Assembly (NCBI GenBank): GCA_947503965.1
Contig: CANNFU010000013.1
Coordinates: 1 to 64,000, forward strand
Origin: an uncultured Paracoccaceae bacterium
Lineage (GTDB): Bacteria > Pseudomonadota > Alphaproteobacteria > Rhodobacterales > Rhodobacteraceae
DNA length: 64,000 bases
Reading direction: 5' to 3'
Part shown: positions 42,563-51,822 of the stretch, piece after piece
How positions within the stretch are numbered: position 1 is the stretch's first letter
Layout of the letters: each line of letters opens with the position of its first letter
Notes under the pieces: model-generated
Told to the model about the DNA's origin: nothing
Database searches by the model: none
Seen by the model: only the letters and a program-made list of their open reading frames with translations
Made by a program: the position numbers and the translations under genes

Positions 42563-44299
42563 ATGCGTAAGTATCTGCTCTCCGCAGTCGCGGTCTCTGC
42601 CGTGTTTGCGGGGTCCAATTTCGCTGTGGCCGACGAAGCCGCAGCACAGCGTTGGATTGATCAGGAATTCCAGCCATCCACATTGTCGAAAGATGAACAG
42701 CTGGCTGAAATGCAGTGGTTCATTCAGGCCGCCGAGCCCTATGCCGGTATGGAAATCAACGTTCTGTCGGAAGGCATTCCAACCCATTCCTACGAAAGCG
42801 AAGTGCTGACGCGCGCCTTCGAGGAAATCACGGGTATCAAGGTCAACCACCAGATCCTAGGCGAAGGCGAGGTCGTTCAGGCGGTCCAGACCCAGATGCA
42901 AACCAACCGGAACCTTTATGATGGTTACGTCAATGACAGTGACCTGATCGGCACCCATTCGCGTCTGCAGCAGGCCTATAACCTGACCGAGATGATGGGC
43001 GGCGACTGGGCCGACACCACATCACCAACACTGGACCTTGACGATTTCATGGGCATCCAGTTCACCACCGGTCCGGATGGCAACCTCTATCAGTTGCCGG
43101 ATCAGCAATTCGCGAACCTTTACTGGTTCCGCAAGGACTGGTTCGATCGCGAAGACCTCAAGGAACAGTTCCAGGCAAAGTACGGCTATGAGCTGGGCGT
43201 GCCGGTCAACTGGTCCGCTTACGAGGATATCGCGGAATTCTTCAGCAACGACGTGCAGGAAATCGACGGCGTGCGCATCTATGGCCACATGGATTACGGT
43301 AAGCGCGCGCCTGACCTTGGCTGGCGGATGACCGATGCGTGGCTGTCCATGGCCGGTGCCGGGTCTGTGGGTGAACCCAACGGCGTGCCCATCGATGAAT
43401 GGGGCATCCGGATGGAAGCCGGGACCTGCAACCCGGTCGGCGCATCTGTATCACGCGGTGGTGCGGCCAATGGCCCGGCGGCGGTCTATGCGATCCGCAA
43501 ATGGGACGAATGGTTGCGCAATTACGCGCCACCCGCTGCGGCAAGCTATGACTTCTATCAGTCACTGCCGGCGCTGGCGCAAGGCAACGTGGCCCAGCAG
43601 ATTTTCTGGTACACCGCCTTTACCGCCGACATGGTCGCCCCGCAGTCCGCGGGTAACAACACGGTGGACGCCGATGGCAATCCGCTGTGGCGCATGGCCC
43701 CTTCCCCGCACGGTCCGTATTGGGAAGAAGGTCAGAAGGTCGGCTATCAGGATGTGGGATCATGGACGTTCCTGAACTCCACCCCGTCGGATCGCGCACA
43801 GGCCGCCTGGCTTTATGCGCAGTTTGTGACGTCCAAGACTGTTGATGTGAAGAAATCCCATGTGGGTCTGACCTTCATCCGCGACAGTTCGGTCAATCAT
43901 GAGAGCTTTACCGAGCGTGCACCGCAATTGGGTGGTCTGGTAGAGTTCTATCGCTCGCCTGACCGTGTGCGCTGGTCGCCAACCGGCATCAACGTGCCTG
44001 ATTATCCGAAGCTGGCGCAAATCTGGTGGCAGCAGATCGGTGACGTGAACTCTGGCGCGTTCACGCCGCAGGAAGCCATGGACCGTCTGGCTGAAGAGAT
44101 GGACATCACCATGGGCCGGATGCAGCAAGCCGATGAAGCTGCCAATGTCTATGGTGGCTGTGGTCCGCGCCTGAATGAAGAGCGTGACGCGGAATACTGG
44201 TTCGCCAATGGCGGCGCCAAACCACCGCTGGCGAACGAGAAGCCGCAGGGCGAGACCGTCAACTATGACGAGCTCGTCGCCCGCTGGGCGTCTGAATAA
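42563..44299 (+). CDS. glpV: Glycerol ABC transporter substrate-binding protein
   Basis: 578 aa from the ATG at 42563 (GGAGGAG upstream). A Sec signal precedes DEAAAQRWIDQEFQPSTLSKDEQLAEMQWFIQAAEPYAGMEINVLSEGIPTHSYE, the hallmark of the GlpV glycerol-binding family of rhizobia and roseobacters. The mature protein is about 555 aa, large for a sugar-type binding protein. The downstream genes are the cognate ATPases and permeases. The gene heads the operon. Confidence 0.88.
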   Translation: MRKYLLSAVAVSAVFAGSNFAVADEAAAQRWIDQEFQPSTLSKDEQLAEMQWFIQAAEPYAGMEINVLSEGIPTHSYESEVLTRAFEEITGIKVNHQILGEGEVVQAVQTQMQTNRNLYDGYVNDSDLIGTHSRLQQAYNLTEMMGGDWADTTSPTLDLDDFMGIQFTTGPDGNLYQLPDQQFANLYWFRKDWFDREDLKEQFQAKYGYELGVPVNWSAYEDIAEFFSNDVQEIDGVRIYGHMDYGKRAPDLGWRMTDAWLSMAGAGSVGEPNGVPIDEWGIRMEAGTCNPVGASVSRGGAANGPAAVYAIRKWDEWLRNYAPPAAASYDFYQSLPALAQGNVAQQIFWYTAFTADMVAPQSAGNNTVDADGNPLWRMAPSPHGPYWEEGQKVGYQDVGSWTFLNSTPSDRAQAAWLYAQFVTSKTVDVKKSHVGLTFIRDSSVNHESFTERAPQLGGLVEFYRSPDRVRWSPTGINVPDYPKLAQIWWQQIGDVNSGAFTPQEAMDRLAEEMDITMGRMQQADEAANVYGGCGPRLNEERDAEYWFANGGAKPPLANEKPQGETVNYDELVARWASE

Positions 44300-44304
44300 G
44301 CTCC

Positions 44305-44359
44305 CTGTCGGGTGCCGCCTTCAGGTGGCGCCGACACCGGTCGGGGCGTCCGCGCCCCG
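44305..44359 (+). repeat. Two hairpins between glpV and glpS
   Basis: A stem GCCGCC/GGTGGC with loop TTCA (one G-U pair) is followed by CGGGGCG/CGCCCCG with loop TCCG (44342-44359). There is no U-run, so they are probably RNA-stabilising or attenuating structures that raise the binding protein level relative to the ATPase, a pattern common after binding-protein genes. Confidence 0.5.
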
Positions 44360-44380
44360 GCCATTACCAAAGGGCATGTC

Positions 44381-45454
44381 ATGACCATCACACTCAATCA
44401 AATCACCAAAGTGGTCGCCGGGCAGACCCATATCAAACCCACATCGCTGACGTTTCAGACCGGGCATTTCAACGTGCTTCTGGGCGAAACCGGCGCGGGA
44501 AAGACATCCCTGATCAAGCTGATGGCAGGCCTTGACCCCATCGCCGCTGGCACGATTGAGATGGATGGTCAGGACGTCACCAAGCTGAGCACGCAAAAGC
44601 GGAATATCAGCCTGGTCCACCAGTTTTTCGTCAACTACCCCCATATGACGGTTTTCGACAACATTGCCTCCCCCCTGAAGGTTGCAGGCATGGCGAAATC
44701 CGAAATTCAGGGCCGCGTGGAAGAGGCAGCGGATATCCTGCAACTGCGCCCCATGCTGCATCGCCGCCCGCATGAATTGTCGGGCGGACAGCAGCAGCGC
44801 ACTGCATTAGCCCGCGCGATTGCAAAGGAAAGCCGGGCGGTGTTTCTGGATGAACCGCTGGCCAATCTTGATTACAAATTGCGTGAAGAACTGCGCGAAC
44901 AACTGCCGGAACTTTTTGCCGGACGCGGTGCTGTTGTCGTCTATGCCACGTCGGAACCGGAAGAGGCGCTGCTGTTGGGCGGGTCCACCGCGCTGATGGA
45001 TGACGGGAATGTCGCACAATTCGGCCCCACGGCAGAGATTTATCGCAAACCGCAGACGCTGACTGCGGCCAAGGTGTTTTCAGATCCGCCGATCAACGTG
45101 GCCAGGGTGACCAAAATGGGGAGCAAGCTGATCATGGGCGACAGCGCGCGCTGGGATTCCGCTAAGATGAAAGATGCGCCTGACGGCGACTATCACATCG
45201 CGGTCCGCCCGCACCATGTGACCCCGAAGCCGACCCCGGCCAATACCGTTGCCCTGAAAGGTCAGGTTCTGGTGACAGAGCTGAGCGGATCGGAAAGCAG
45301 CGCGCATTTCGCCATGCCTGATGGCAACTGGGTGTCCTTGTCGCATGGTGTGCACCCTTATCAGGTTGGTGAGGACCACCCGTTCTACCTCGACCCGTCG
45401 GCCTGCATGCTGTTCGCCGAAGATGGCCAGGTCGTCGCCGGAGGTGCCGTCTGA
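44381..45454 (+). CDS. glpS: Glycerol ABC transporter ATP-binding protein GlpS
   Basis: 357 aa from the ATG at 44381. Walker A GETGAGKTS, signature LSGGQQQRTALARAIA, Walker B AVFLDEPLANLDYK. The C-terminal TOBE-like region follows. It overlaps glpT by 1 bp (TGATG). It partners with glpT, whose signature motif is degenerate. Confidence 0.9.
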   Translation: MTITLNQITKVVAGQTHIKPTSLTFQTGHFNVLLGETGAGKTSLIKLMAGLDPIAAGTIEMDGQDVTKLSTQKRNISLVHQFFVNYPHMTVFDNIASPLKVAGMAKSEIQGRVEEAADILQLRPMLHRRPHELSGGQQQRTALARAIAKESRAVFLDEPLANLDYKLREELREQLPELFAGRGAVVVYATSEPEEALLLGGSTALMDDGNVAQFGPTAEIYRKPQTLTAAKVFSDPPINVARVTKMGSKLIMGDSARWDSAKMKDAPDGDYHIAVRPHHVTPKPTPANTVALKGQVLVTELSGSESSAHFAMPDGNWVSLSHGVHPYQVGEDHPFYLDPSACMLFAEDGQVVAGGAV

Positions 45455-46527
45455 TGGCCAAGATCACGCTCTCTGACCTCAAGCACAGCTATTACGACAC
45501 CCCCAAAGGGCCGGATGATTACGCGCTCAAGGAAATTGATCTGGAATGGTCTGATGGCGGCGCCTACGCCCTGCTGGGTCCGTCCGGCTGCGGCAAATCC
45601 ACATTGCTCAACATCATATCAGGCCTGCTGACGCCGTCGAACGGCAAGATCCTGTTTGATGACAAGGATGTCACCCACCTGCCCCCAAACCAGCGCAACA
45701 TCGCGCAGGTGTTCCAGTTCCCCGTGATCTACGACACCATGACGCTCTTCGATAACCTCGCCTTTCCCCTGCGCAATCGCGGAGTGGACGAGACAACAGT
45801 GAACACCCGCGTCATGGCGATTGCCGAGATGCTGGAAGTTACCGACATGATGGGCAAAAAGGCCGCTGGCCTGTCCCCCGACAACAAGCAAAAGATCAGT
45901 ATGGGCCGAGGTCTGGTCCGTGACGACGTGAATGTCGTCATGTTTGACGAACCACTCACCGTCATCGACCCGCATCTGAAGTGGAAGCTGCGATCCAAGC
46001 TGAAAGAGCTTCACCAAAAGGTGCGCGCGACGATGATCTACGTCACCCATGACCAGACCGAGGCGCTGACATTCGCGGATCAGGTCGTCGTCATGCAGGA
46101 AGGCGAGGTCGTGCAGATCGGTACGCCGGTAGAGCTGTTCGAACGGCCCGCTCATACCTTTGTCGGTCATTTCATCGGCTCACCGGGCATGAACGTCCTG
46201 CCTTGCGAGGTGCGCGATGGCGGCGCGTTTTTCGAAAACACCCTGATCACGCTGGAAGGCGAGATCGAGCAGGGAACCGGCACGCCGCAGATCGGCGTGC
46301 GGCCGGAGTTCGTCACGCTTGGCGATCATGGTTTGCCTGCAGTTGTGCACAAGGTGTCCGATGTCGGCCGGCACGCGGTGGTAGAGGCCAAGGTTGGCCA
46401 TGAAACTGTGAAAGCGATTATCGAGGGCGAAGCACCGCTGCAGGGAGCCGCCACACATCTGTCATTCGATCCCAACAAGACGCGGCTTTATCGCGATGGC
46501 TGGATCGCGACGAGGGCCAGCCAATGA
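45454..46527 (+). CDS. glpT: Glycerol ABC transporter ATP-binding protein GlpT
   Basis: 357 aa. Walker A GPSGCGKST at residues 42-50 and Walker B VVMFDEPLTVIDP are intact, and the switch is YVTHDQTEALTFAD. The signature LSGGQ is replaced by LSPDNKQ (residues 140-146), so one of the two composite ATP sites of the GlpS-GlpT dimer is likely weak. A TOBE domain forms the C terminus. Confidence 0.9.
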   Translation: MAKITLSDLKHSYYDTPKGPDDYALKEIDLEWSDGGAYALLGPSGCGKSTLLNIISGLLTPSNGKILFDDKDVTHLPPNQRNIAQVFQFPVIYDTMTLFDNLAFPLRNRGVDETTVNTRVMAIAEMLEVTDMMGKKAAGLSPDNKQKISMGRGLVRDDVNVVMFDEPLTVIDPHLKWKLRSKLKELHQKVRATMIYVTHDQTEALTFADQVVVMQEGEVVQIGTPVELFERPAHTFVGHFIGSPGMNVLPCEVRDGGAFFENTLITLEGEIEQGTGTPQIGVRPEFVTLGDHGLPAVVHKVSDVGRHAVVEAKVGHETVKAIIEGEAPLQGAATHLSFDPNKTRLYRDGWIATRASQ

Positions 46528-46534
46528 ATAGAAT

Positions 46535-46605
46535 ACCCGCCCCGGACCTGATCCGGGGCCTCACCCCCCGACACGTAGAGGTCCCGGGTCAAGCCCGGGA
46601 CGGGC
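46535..46605. repeat. Palindromic element between glpT and glpP
   Basis: Two 28-nt arms (46535-46562 and 46578-46605) are near-perfect reverse complements around a 15-nt spacer, and each arm is itself partly palindromic (CCCCGGACCTGATCCGGGG and CCCGGGTCAAGCCCGGG). This is the form of REP-like intergenic repeats that are widespread in alphaproteobacteria. Within an operon it can modulate mRNA stability. Confidence 0.75.
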
Positions 46606-46618
46606 AGAGGAGCCGCTG

Positions 46619-47482
46619 ATGAAAACCCAAAACCAAAAGGCGTGGTTTTTTGTCCTGCCGGTGCTTTTGCTGGTCGCCTTCAATGCGCTGATCCCGATGA
46701 TGACGGTGGTCAACTATTCGGTGCAGGAAACATTCGGCAACAACGTGTTCTTTTGGCATGGGCTGGGCTGGTTTGAGGATTTGCTGAATTCCGAACGGTT
46801 CCATGCCGCCCTTGGCCGTCAAATCCTGTTCACAACGATTATCCTGCTGATCGAAATCCCGCTGGGCATCATCATCGCCCTGTCGATGCCCCGGCAAGGG
46901 TTCTGGGTGCCGGTCTGTCTGGTGCTGATGGCCTTGCCCATGCTGATCCCATGGAACGTGGTGGGGGCGATGTGGAACATCTTCGCCCTGCCCGATATCG
47001 GCCTCTTGGGCTATCTGATGAACACCACGCTGGGCGTCGACTATGACATGACCCAGGATCCATTCGCGGCATGGGCCACCATCATCACGATGGATGTCTG
47101 GCATTGGACCTCGCTTGTGGTGCTGCTGAGCTATGCGGGTCTCGTCTCGATCCCCGACGCCTATTATCAGGCGGCCAAGATCGACGGGGCCTCAAGCTGG
47201 TCTGTCTTCCGCTACATCCAACTGCCGAAGATGAAACAGGTGCTGACAATCGCGATCCTTCTGCGGTTCATGGACAGCTTCAACATCTACACCGAGGTGT
47301 TCGTCATGACCGGCGGGGGACCGGGGAATTCGACAACATTCTTGTCGATTGATCTGGTCAAGATTGCGCTGGGGCAATTCGACCTTGGCCCTGCGGCGGC
47401 GATGTCGCTGATCTATTTCGCGATCACGCTGCTGGTGTCCTGGCTGTTCTACACATTGATGACGAAGGATGAAGGGAAATGA
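46619..47482 (+). CDS. glpP: Glycerol ABC transporter permease GlpP
   Basis: 287 aa MalF-type permease, six helices. The EAA loop is YYQAAKIDGASSWSVFRYIQLPKMKQVL. It forms one half of the inner-membrane channel for glycerol. The upstream palindromic element ends 14 bp before its start. Confidence 0.9.
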   Translation: MKTQNQKAWFFVLPVLLLVAFNALIPMMTVVNYSVQETFGNNVFFWHGLGWFEDLLNSERFHAALGRQILFTTIILLIEIPLGIIIALSMPRQGFWVPVCLVLMALPMLIPWNVVGAMWNIFALPDIGLLGYLMNTTLGVDYDMTQDPFAAWATIITMDVWHWTSLVVLLSYAGLVSIPDAYYQAAKIDGASSWSVFRYIQLPKMKQVLTIAILLRFMDSFNIYTEVFVMTGGGPGNSTTFLSIDLVKIALGQFDLGPAAAMSLIYFAITLLVSWLFYTLMTKDEGK

Positions 47483-47492
47483 TGTGTGCTGA

Positions 47493-47617
47493 GGGCATCG
47501 CCCGACCTGGAGGGCGTTTGAAAGCTATTTTTGGGGCGAAGCGGTGCCATAGGCGCGACGTTGCTTCTTATCGAAACGCTGCAAAATCGCCCTCCTGGGG
47601 GAGGTCGGGCGATGCCC
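47493..47617. repeat. Long inverted repeat between glpP and glpQ
   Basis: Arms at 47493-47516 and 47588-47617 are complementary over 24 nt (GGGCATCGCCCGACCTGG...; one 6-nt insertion in the right arm), with a 71-nt loop. Short frames in this 178-bp gap are not genes. It is a second, different palindromic element in the operon and may be a mobile repeat. Confidence 0.7.
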
Positions 47618-47660
47618 GGCGGTGCCGCCGGGCGGTACAGTATTGTGAAGGAAGCACATC

Positions 47661-48458
47661 ATGAGAAAACGCAGCCTGATCCCGATCCTCTACATCCTCT
47701 TCCTGATGTTGCCGATCTACTGGCTCATCTCGATGAGCTTCAAAACCACGAACGAGATCCTGTCGGGCTTCTCGCTTTTCCCGCAGACCTTCACATGGGA
47801 GAATTACATCACGATCTTTACAGATCCGTCTTGGTACTGGGCCTACATCAACTCGATCATTTATGTATCGCTCAACACGGTGCTGTCGATCTGTGTGGCG
47901 CTGCCCGCCGCCTATGCGTTTTCACGCTACCGGTTCCTTGGCGACAAGACGCTGTTCTTCTGGTTGCTGACAAACCGGATGGCCCCTGCCGCGGTCTTCG
48001 TGCTGCCCTTCTTCCAGCTTTACTCTGCCGTGGGCCTCTTTGACACGCATATCGCCGTGGCCCTCGCCCATTGCCTTTTCAACATCCCGCTGGCGGTCTG
48101 GATCCTCGAAGGGTTCATGTCAGGCGTACCCAAGGAACTGGATGAAACGGCTTACGTGGACGGCTATTCCTTCCCGCGCTTTTTCATCACGATCTTTCTG
48201 CCCACGATCAAGGCGGGCGTCGGTGTCGCCGCCTTCTTCTGCTTCATGTTCTCTTGGGTGGAACTCTTGCTGGCCAAGAACCTGACGGCCGTCGATGCCA
48301 AACCGATTGCGGCCGAAATGACCAAGACCGCCTCCAGCGCGGGCTATGAACTCGGGCTGCTGGCCGCCGCCGGGACGCTGACGATCATCCCCGGCGCAAT
48401 CGTCGTCTATTTTGTCCGCAACTACATTGCCAAGGGCTTTGCCCTGGGGAGGGTCTGA
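47661..48458 (+). CDS. glpQ: Glycerol ABC transporter permease GlpQ
   Basis: 265 aa MalG-type permease, six helices. The EAA loop KELDETAYVDGYSFPRFFITIFLPTIKAGV is visible. It overlaps the next gene by 1 bp (TGATG). Confidence 0.9.
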   Translation: MRKRSLIPILYILFLMLPIYWLISMSFKTTNEILSGFSLFPQTFTWENYITIFTDPSWYWAYINSIIYVSLNTVLSICVALPAAYAFSRYRFLGDKTLFFWLLTNRMAPAAVFVLPFFQLYSAVGLFDTHIAVALAHCLFNIPLAVWILEGFMSGVPKELDETAYVDGYSFPRFFITIFLPTIKAGVGVAAFFCFMFSWVELLLAKNLTAVDAKPIAAEMTKTASSAGYELGLLAAAGTLTIIPGAIVVYFVRNYIAKGFALGRV

Positions 48459-48736
48459 TGCTGTCATGGATGGCCTGGACATGGCCGACCGCATTGTTCT
48501 TCATCGCCCTGTTCACGGCGATGGGGATCATCACCTTCATCGAAATCCGCTGGCCGGGTACAAGCGAACGCAAGGGCGTGTTGCGGCTGACCACCACGCG
48601 CGGTGACCGGCTGTTTCTTGGGTTGCTTGGTTCGGCTTACATCTTTCTCGCCTGGCTTGGGATCTTCGGCACGCCGCTTTGGGTGCCACTCGGCCTCGCC
48701 ATTGCCTGGCTCGTCTTCTGCTTTTGGAAAGTCTGA
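48458..48736 (+). CDS. DUF2160 small membrane protein of the glycerol operon
   Basis: 92 aa, three helices. MLSWMAWTWPTALFFIALFTAMGIITFIEIRWPG and TTTRGDRLFLGLLGSAYIFLAWLG are the DUF2160 pattern, corresponding to GlpU-type proteins found at the end of glpSTPQ clusters. Function unknown, probably an accessory subunit of the transporter. Confidence 0.85.
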   Translation: MLSWMAWTWPTALFFIALFTAMGIITFIEIRWPGTSERKGVLRLTTTRGDRLFLGLLGSAYIFLAWLGIFGTPLWVPLGLAIAWLVFCFWKV

Positions 48737-48815
48737 ATTGCTTGGAGATGCGACATCTTTCGTATTTACTGCCCCCGTGGGGGGACGAGCAGACCAACAC
48801 GTGACGGGACAGTAG

Positions 48816-49211
48816 ATGCGGCAGAGAAAGCGTAACGAGTTTCTAACGGAAGTCGAACTGGAGTTCATGACAGAGCTTTGGGCGATGGGTGAGGGCAGCG
48901 TGCGCGATATGCTTGCCCGGCTGAACCCCGACCGCAACCTTGCCTATACATCTGCCGCGACGATCCTGCGGATCATGGAACAAAAGGGTTTCGTGACCAG
49001 CGAGAAGCTGGGCAAGACATTCATCTATTCACCAGTGCTGGAAAAGGATGCCTATCAGGCCAAGACCCTGCGCGATCTGTCGAACAAGCTGTTCGATGGC
49101 ACGCCTGCGTCCATGGTCGCCCGGCTCGTCGATGACGATGGCATCTCCGAGGACGCCCTCAAGGAAATACAGGCGCTACTCCAGCGGAGGCTGACCGATG
49201 ATTTCCCCTGA
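48816..49211 (+). CDS. BlaI/MecI-family transcriptional repressor
   Basis: 131 aa winged-helix protein: EFLTEVELEFMTELWAMGEGSVRDMLARLNPDRNLAYTSAATILRIMEQKGFVTSEKLGKTFIYSP is the family domain. BlaI/MecI repressors are cleaved after a signal from a BlaR1/MecR1 sensor peptidase, and the next gene encodes one. It overlaps it by 14 bp. No beta-lactamase or penicillin-binding gene is adjacent, so the regulated genes are unknown. Confidence 0.88.
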   Translation: MRQRKRNEFLTEVELEFMTELWAMGEGSVRDMLARLNPDRNLAYTSAATILRIMEQKGFVTSEKLGKTFIYSPVLEKDAYQAKTLRDLSNKLFDGTPASMVARLVDDDGISEDALKEIQALLQRRLTDDFP

Positions 49212-50289
49212 TACCCTTCTGAACGCCTATATCGACGCCAACATCATCCTCGTGCTGGGGGCCGTCATCTGGGCCGCGGCACAATGCATTATCAGGCGGA
49301 CACCGCTGAAACGGGCGCATGGGGCGCGGCTGAACCTGCTTTATGGCGTGCTGATCATCGTCGGCGTCGCCCCCTTTGCCGCATTGGCGCTCTGGCCGCA
49401 GGCACAGGCGCTCAACCTCAACCTGTCGGACATGATCGTGGCGGAATATCTTGACGGTCGCTTTGCCATGGCCCCGACAAGTTTCGAGGCGCTGCTGGCC
49501 ACACGCGACACGCTGATCCATGAAATCACGACGCTCAGCACCACAACCGGCACTCTCATCGCCACCATTCTGGCTGCGGGGATCGCGTTTGGCATGATCC
49601 GCGCGGCGATCAACATGTCCCGCGTGCGCTGGGTGATCGGGCAAAGCTATCTCTGGCGGCAATCGGGCAAGGTGCAGATCAGGCTGACCGATGCCTCCTC
49701 CATCCCGTTTTCCACCCGTGGGCTACGCCGGCATTACGTGGTGGTCCCGTCAGAAATGCTGGGCCATCCCGCCGATCTGCGCGTTGCGCTGGCCCATGAA
49801 TTCCAGCACCTGCGGCAGGGCGACCTCGCCTGGGAAGGTGTCCTCGAACTTCTGCGCCCGCTTTTCGTCTTCAACCCAGCCATGCGCTATTGGAAAACGC
49901 AGGTGGAACGGCAACGCGAACTCGCCTGCGACCAGGGCGTGATGCAGCGCAAGCATCTGAGTGCGCAGGACTACGCCAACTGCCTGCTGCGCGTCTGCAC
50001 CAACGCGATGCAGCGGCAGGGCCACGCCGCCATGCCTGTGGTCGCCCTTGTGCAGGCGAAAGGCAAGCGCAACGCGCTGTTCCTGCGCCACCGTGTCTTG
50101 CAGATGATCGAAGGCGGCACCGGGCAAACCAACCGGTGGCTGATCCCTGCCCTGCTGTGTCCGCTGGCCATCGCTGTCATATTGTCCGCCGTCACCATCC
50201 AGAGATCAGGCGACTGGTCGCAGGACCGGCTGATGCTGTCGACCATCGTGAACCTTGAACGGCTGAACAGCCGGACGATGTCCAATTAA
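49198..50289 (+). CDS. M56 family (BlaR1/MecR1-like) membrane metallopeptidase
   Basis: 363 aa with about four helices. A zinc motif HEFQH (His200, Glu201, His204) lies in RVALAHEFQHLRQGDLAWEGVLELLRPLFVFNPAMRYWK. This is the peptidase part of BlaR1-type sensors, which cleave BlaI-like repressors. The C-terminal penicillin-binding sensor domain of classical BlaR1 is absent, since the protein ends shortly after the last helix, so the signal is probably not a beta-lactam bound there. Confidence 0.88.
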   Translation: MISPDTLLNAYIDANIILVLGAVIWAAAQCIIRRTPLKRAHGARLNLLYGVLIIVGVAPFAALALWPQAQALNLNLSDMIVAEYLDGRFAMAPTSFEALLATRDTLIHEITTLSTTTGTLIATILAAGIAFGMIRAAINMSRVRWVIGQSYLWRQSGKVQIRLTDASSIPFSTRGLRRHYVVVPSEMLGHPADLRVALAHEFQHLRQGDLAWEGVLELLRPLFVFNPAMRYWKTQVERQRELACDQGVMQRKHLSAQDYANCLLRVCTNAMQRQGHAAMPVVALVQAKGKRNALFLRHRVLQMIEGGTGQTNRWLIPALLCPLAIAVILSAVTIQRSGDWSQDRLMLSTIVNLERLNSRTMSN

Positions 50290-50396
50290 CTTTGTTGGCG
50301 CAACACTGATGAAAGAACGGGCAGTTTCGCGATTACCGCCGGGCGGGTTAGGCAGAGGGCGCTTGTAAAACCGGGTCCCGCCGCTATCGTTAACGC

Positions 50397-51821
50397 ATGG
50401 GTAGCGAAGATAATTTTTTCAATGAGTTGCAGGGTGATGGAGGTGTTCGTGCGCCTTACAGCAACTACAACGCATGGTTTGCCGAACAGGACACCACCCG
50501 CCTGCAGACAAAATCAAAAGAGGCTGAAGCCTTTTTTCGCCGCAGCGGCATCACCTTCAACGTCTACGGTCAAAGTGACGCCGAAGAGCGACTGATCCCG
50601 TTTGATCTGGTCCCCAGAATTCTGTCGAATACCGAATGGAGCAGGCTGGCCAAGGGCATTGAACAGCGGGTGCGCGGCATCAATGCCTTTCTGCACGATT
50701 TGTATAATCGTCAGGAGATCATCAGCGCTGGCATCGTGCCCAAAAGGCTGATCGCGAAAAATGATGCCTTCCTGCCCCAGATGATCGACTTTACCCCGCC
50801 CGGTGGCGTTTACACACATATTGTCGGAACAGACATTGTGCGCACAGGCGAAAACGATTTCTACGTGCTTGAGGATAACGCGCGCACGCCATCGGGCGTC
50901 AGCTATATGCTCGAAAATCGGGAAACGATGCTGCAGATGTTCCCCGAGCTTTTCAGCAAAATCAAGATCCAGCGGGTCAGCGATTACCCCAAGAACCTGC
51001 GCCGGTCGCTTGAGGCTGCGGCACCAACACACTGTGACGGACGACCCTGCGTGGTCGTGCTGACCCCCGGCATCCATAACTCGGCTTATTACGAACACAG
51101 CTTTCTGGCGGACCAGATGGGCGTTGAACTGGTCGAAGGGCATGATCTGCGCGTGGTCGACGGGCATATCGCGATGCGCACGACCAAGGGCTATAAGACA
51201 ATTGATGTCATCTACCGCAGAGTGGATGATGATTTCCTTGATCCGCTGACATTCAACCCGAATTCAATGCTGGGTGTGCCTGGGATCATGGATATCTATC
51301 GCGCCGGAAATATCACAATCGCCAACGCGCCGGGCACAGGTGTTGCAGACGATAAGGCGATCTATAGCTATATGCCCGAAATTGTTGAGTTCTACACAGG
51401 CGAAAAACCGATCCTCAAAAATGTTCAGACTTTTCGTTGCGCGGACCCCGACACGCTGCAATATGTGCTGGAAAACCTCGCTGATCTTGTCGTGAAAGAG
51501 GTGCATGGCTCTGGTGGATATGGGATGCTGGTCGGGCCTGCCGCGTCAAAAACAGAGCTTGCGGATTTCGCGCAAAAGCTGAAAAACAACCCCTCCAACT
51601 ACATCGCCCAGCCGACATTGTCGCTGTCCACTGTGCCAATCTTTACCGAGGCCGGGCTTGCCCCGCGACATGTGGATCTGCGCCCCTTCGCGCTGGTCTC
51701 GCCCGGCGGGGTGGACATCGTACCAGGTGGGCTGACCCGCGTGGCGCTCACCGAAGGCAGCCTGGTCGTGAATTCCAGCCAAGGCGGCGGGACAAAAGAC
51801 ACGTGGGTTTTGGAAGACTGA
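50397..51821 (+). CDS. Circularly permuted type 2 ATP-grasp protein (Anbu operon)
   Basis: 474 aa, COG2308-type. FEDNARTPSGVSYMLENRE-like and VKEVHGSGGYGMLVGPAASK segments belong to the permuted ATP-grasp family, and DIVPGGLTRVALTEGSLVVNSSQGGGTKDTWV is its end signature. Members probably form amide bonds between a carboxylate and an amine. It begins the operon that ends with the Anbu protease, 1 bp before the alpha-E gene. Confidence 0.9.
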   Translation: MGSEDNFFNELQGDGGVRAPYSNYNAWFAEQDTTRLQTKSKEAEAFFRRSGITFNVYGQSDAEERLIPFDLVPRILSNTEWSRLAKGIEQRVRGINAFLHDLYNRQEIISAGIVPKRLIAKNDAFLPQMIDFTPPGGVYTHIVGTDIVRTGENDFYVLEDNARTPSGVSYMLENRETMLQMFPELFSKIKIQRVSDYPKNLRRSLEAAAPTHCDGRPCVVVLTPGIHNSAYYEHSFLADQMGVELVEGHDLRVVDGHIAMRTTKGYKTIDVIYRRVDDDFLDPLTFNPNSMLGVPGIMDIYRAGNITIANAPGTGVADDKAIYSYMPEIVEFYTGEKPILKNVQTFRCADPDTLQYVLENLADLVVKEVHGSGGYGMLVGPAASKTELADFAQKLKNNPSNYIAQPTLSLSTVPIFTEAGLAPRHVDLRPFALVSPGGVDIVPGGLTRVALTEGSLVVNSSQGGGTKDTWVLED

Positions 51822-51822
51822 T

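Noticed and set aside
47479..47664. Small frame between glpP and glpQ
   Set aside because: It lies wholly inside the inverted repeat element and has no homology features.
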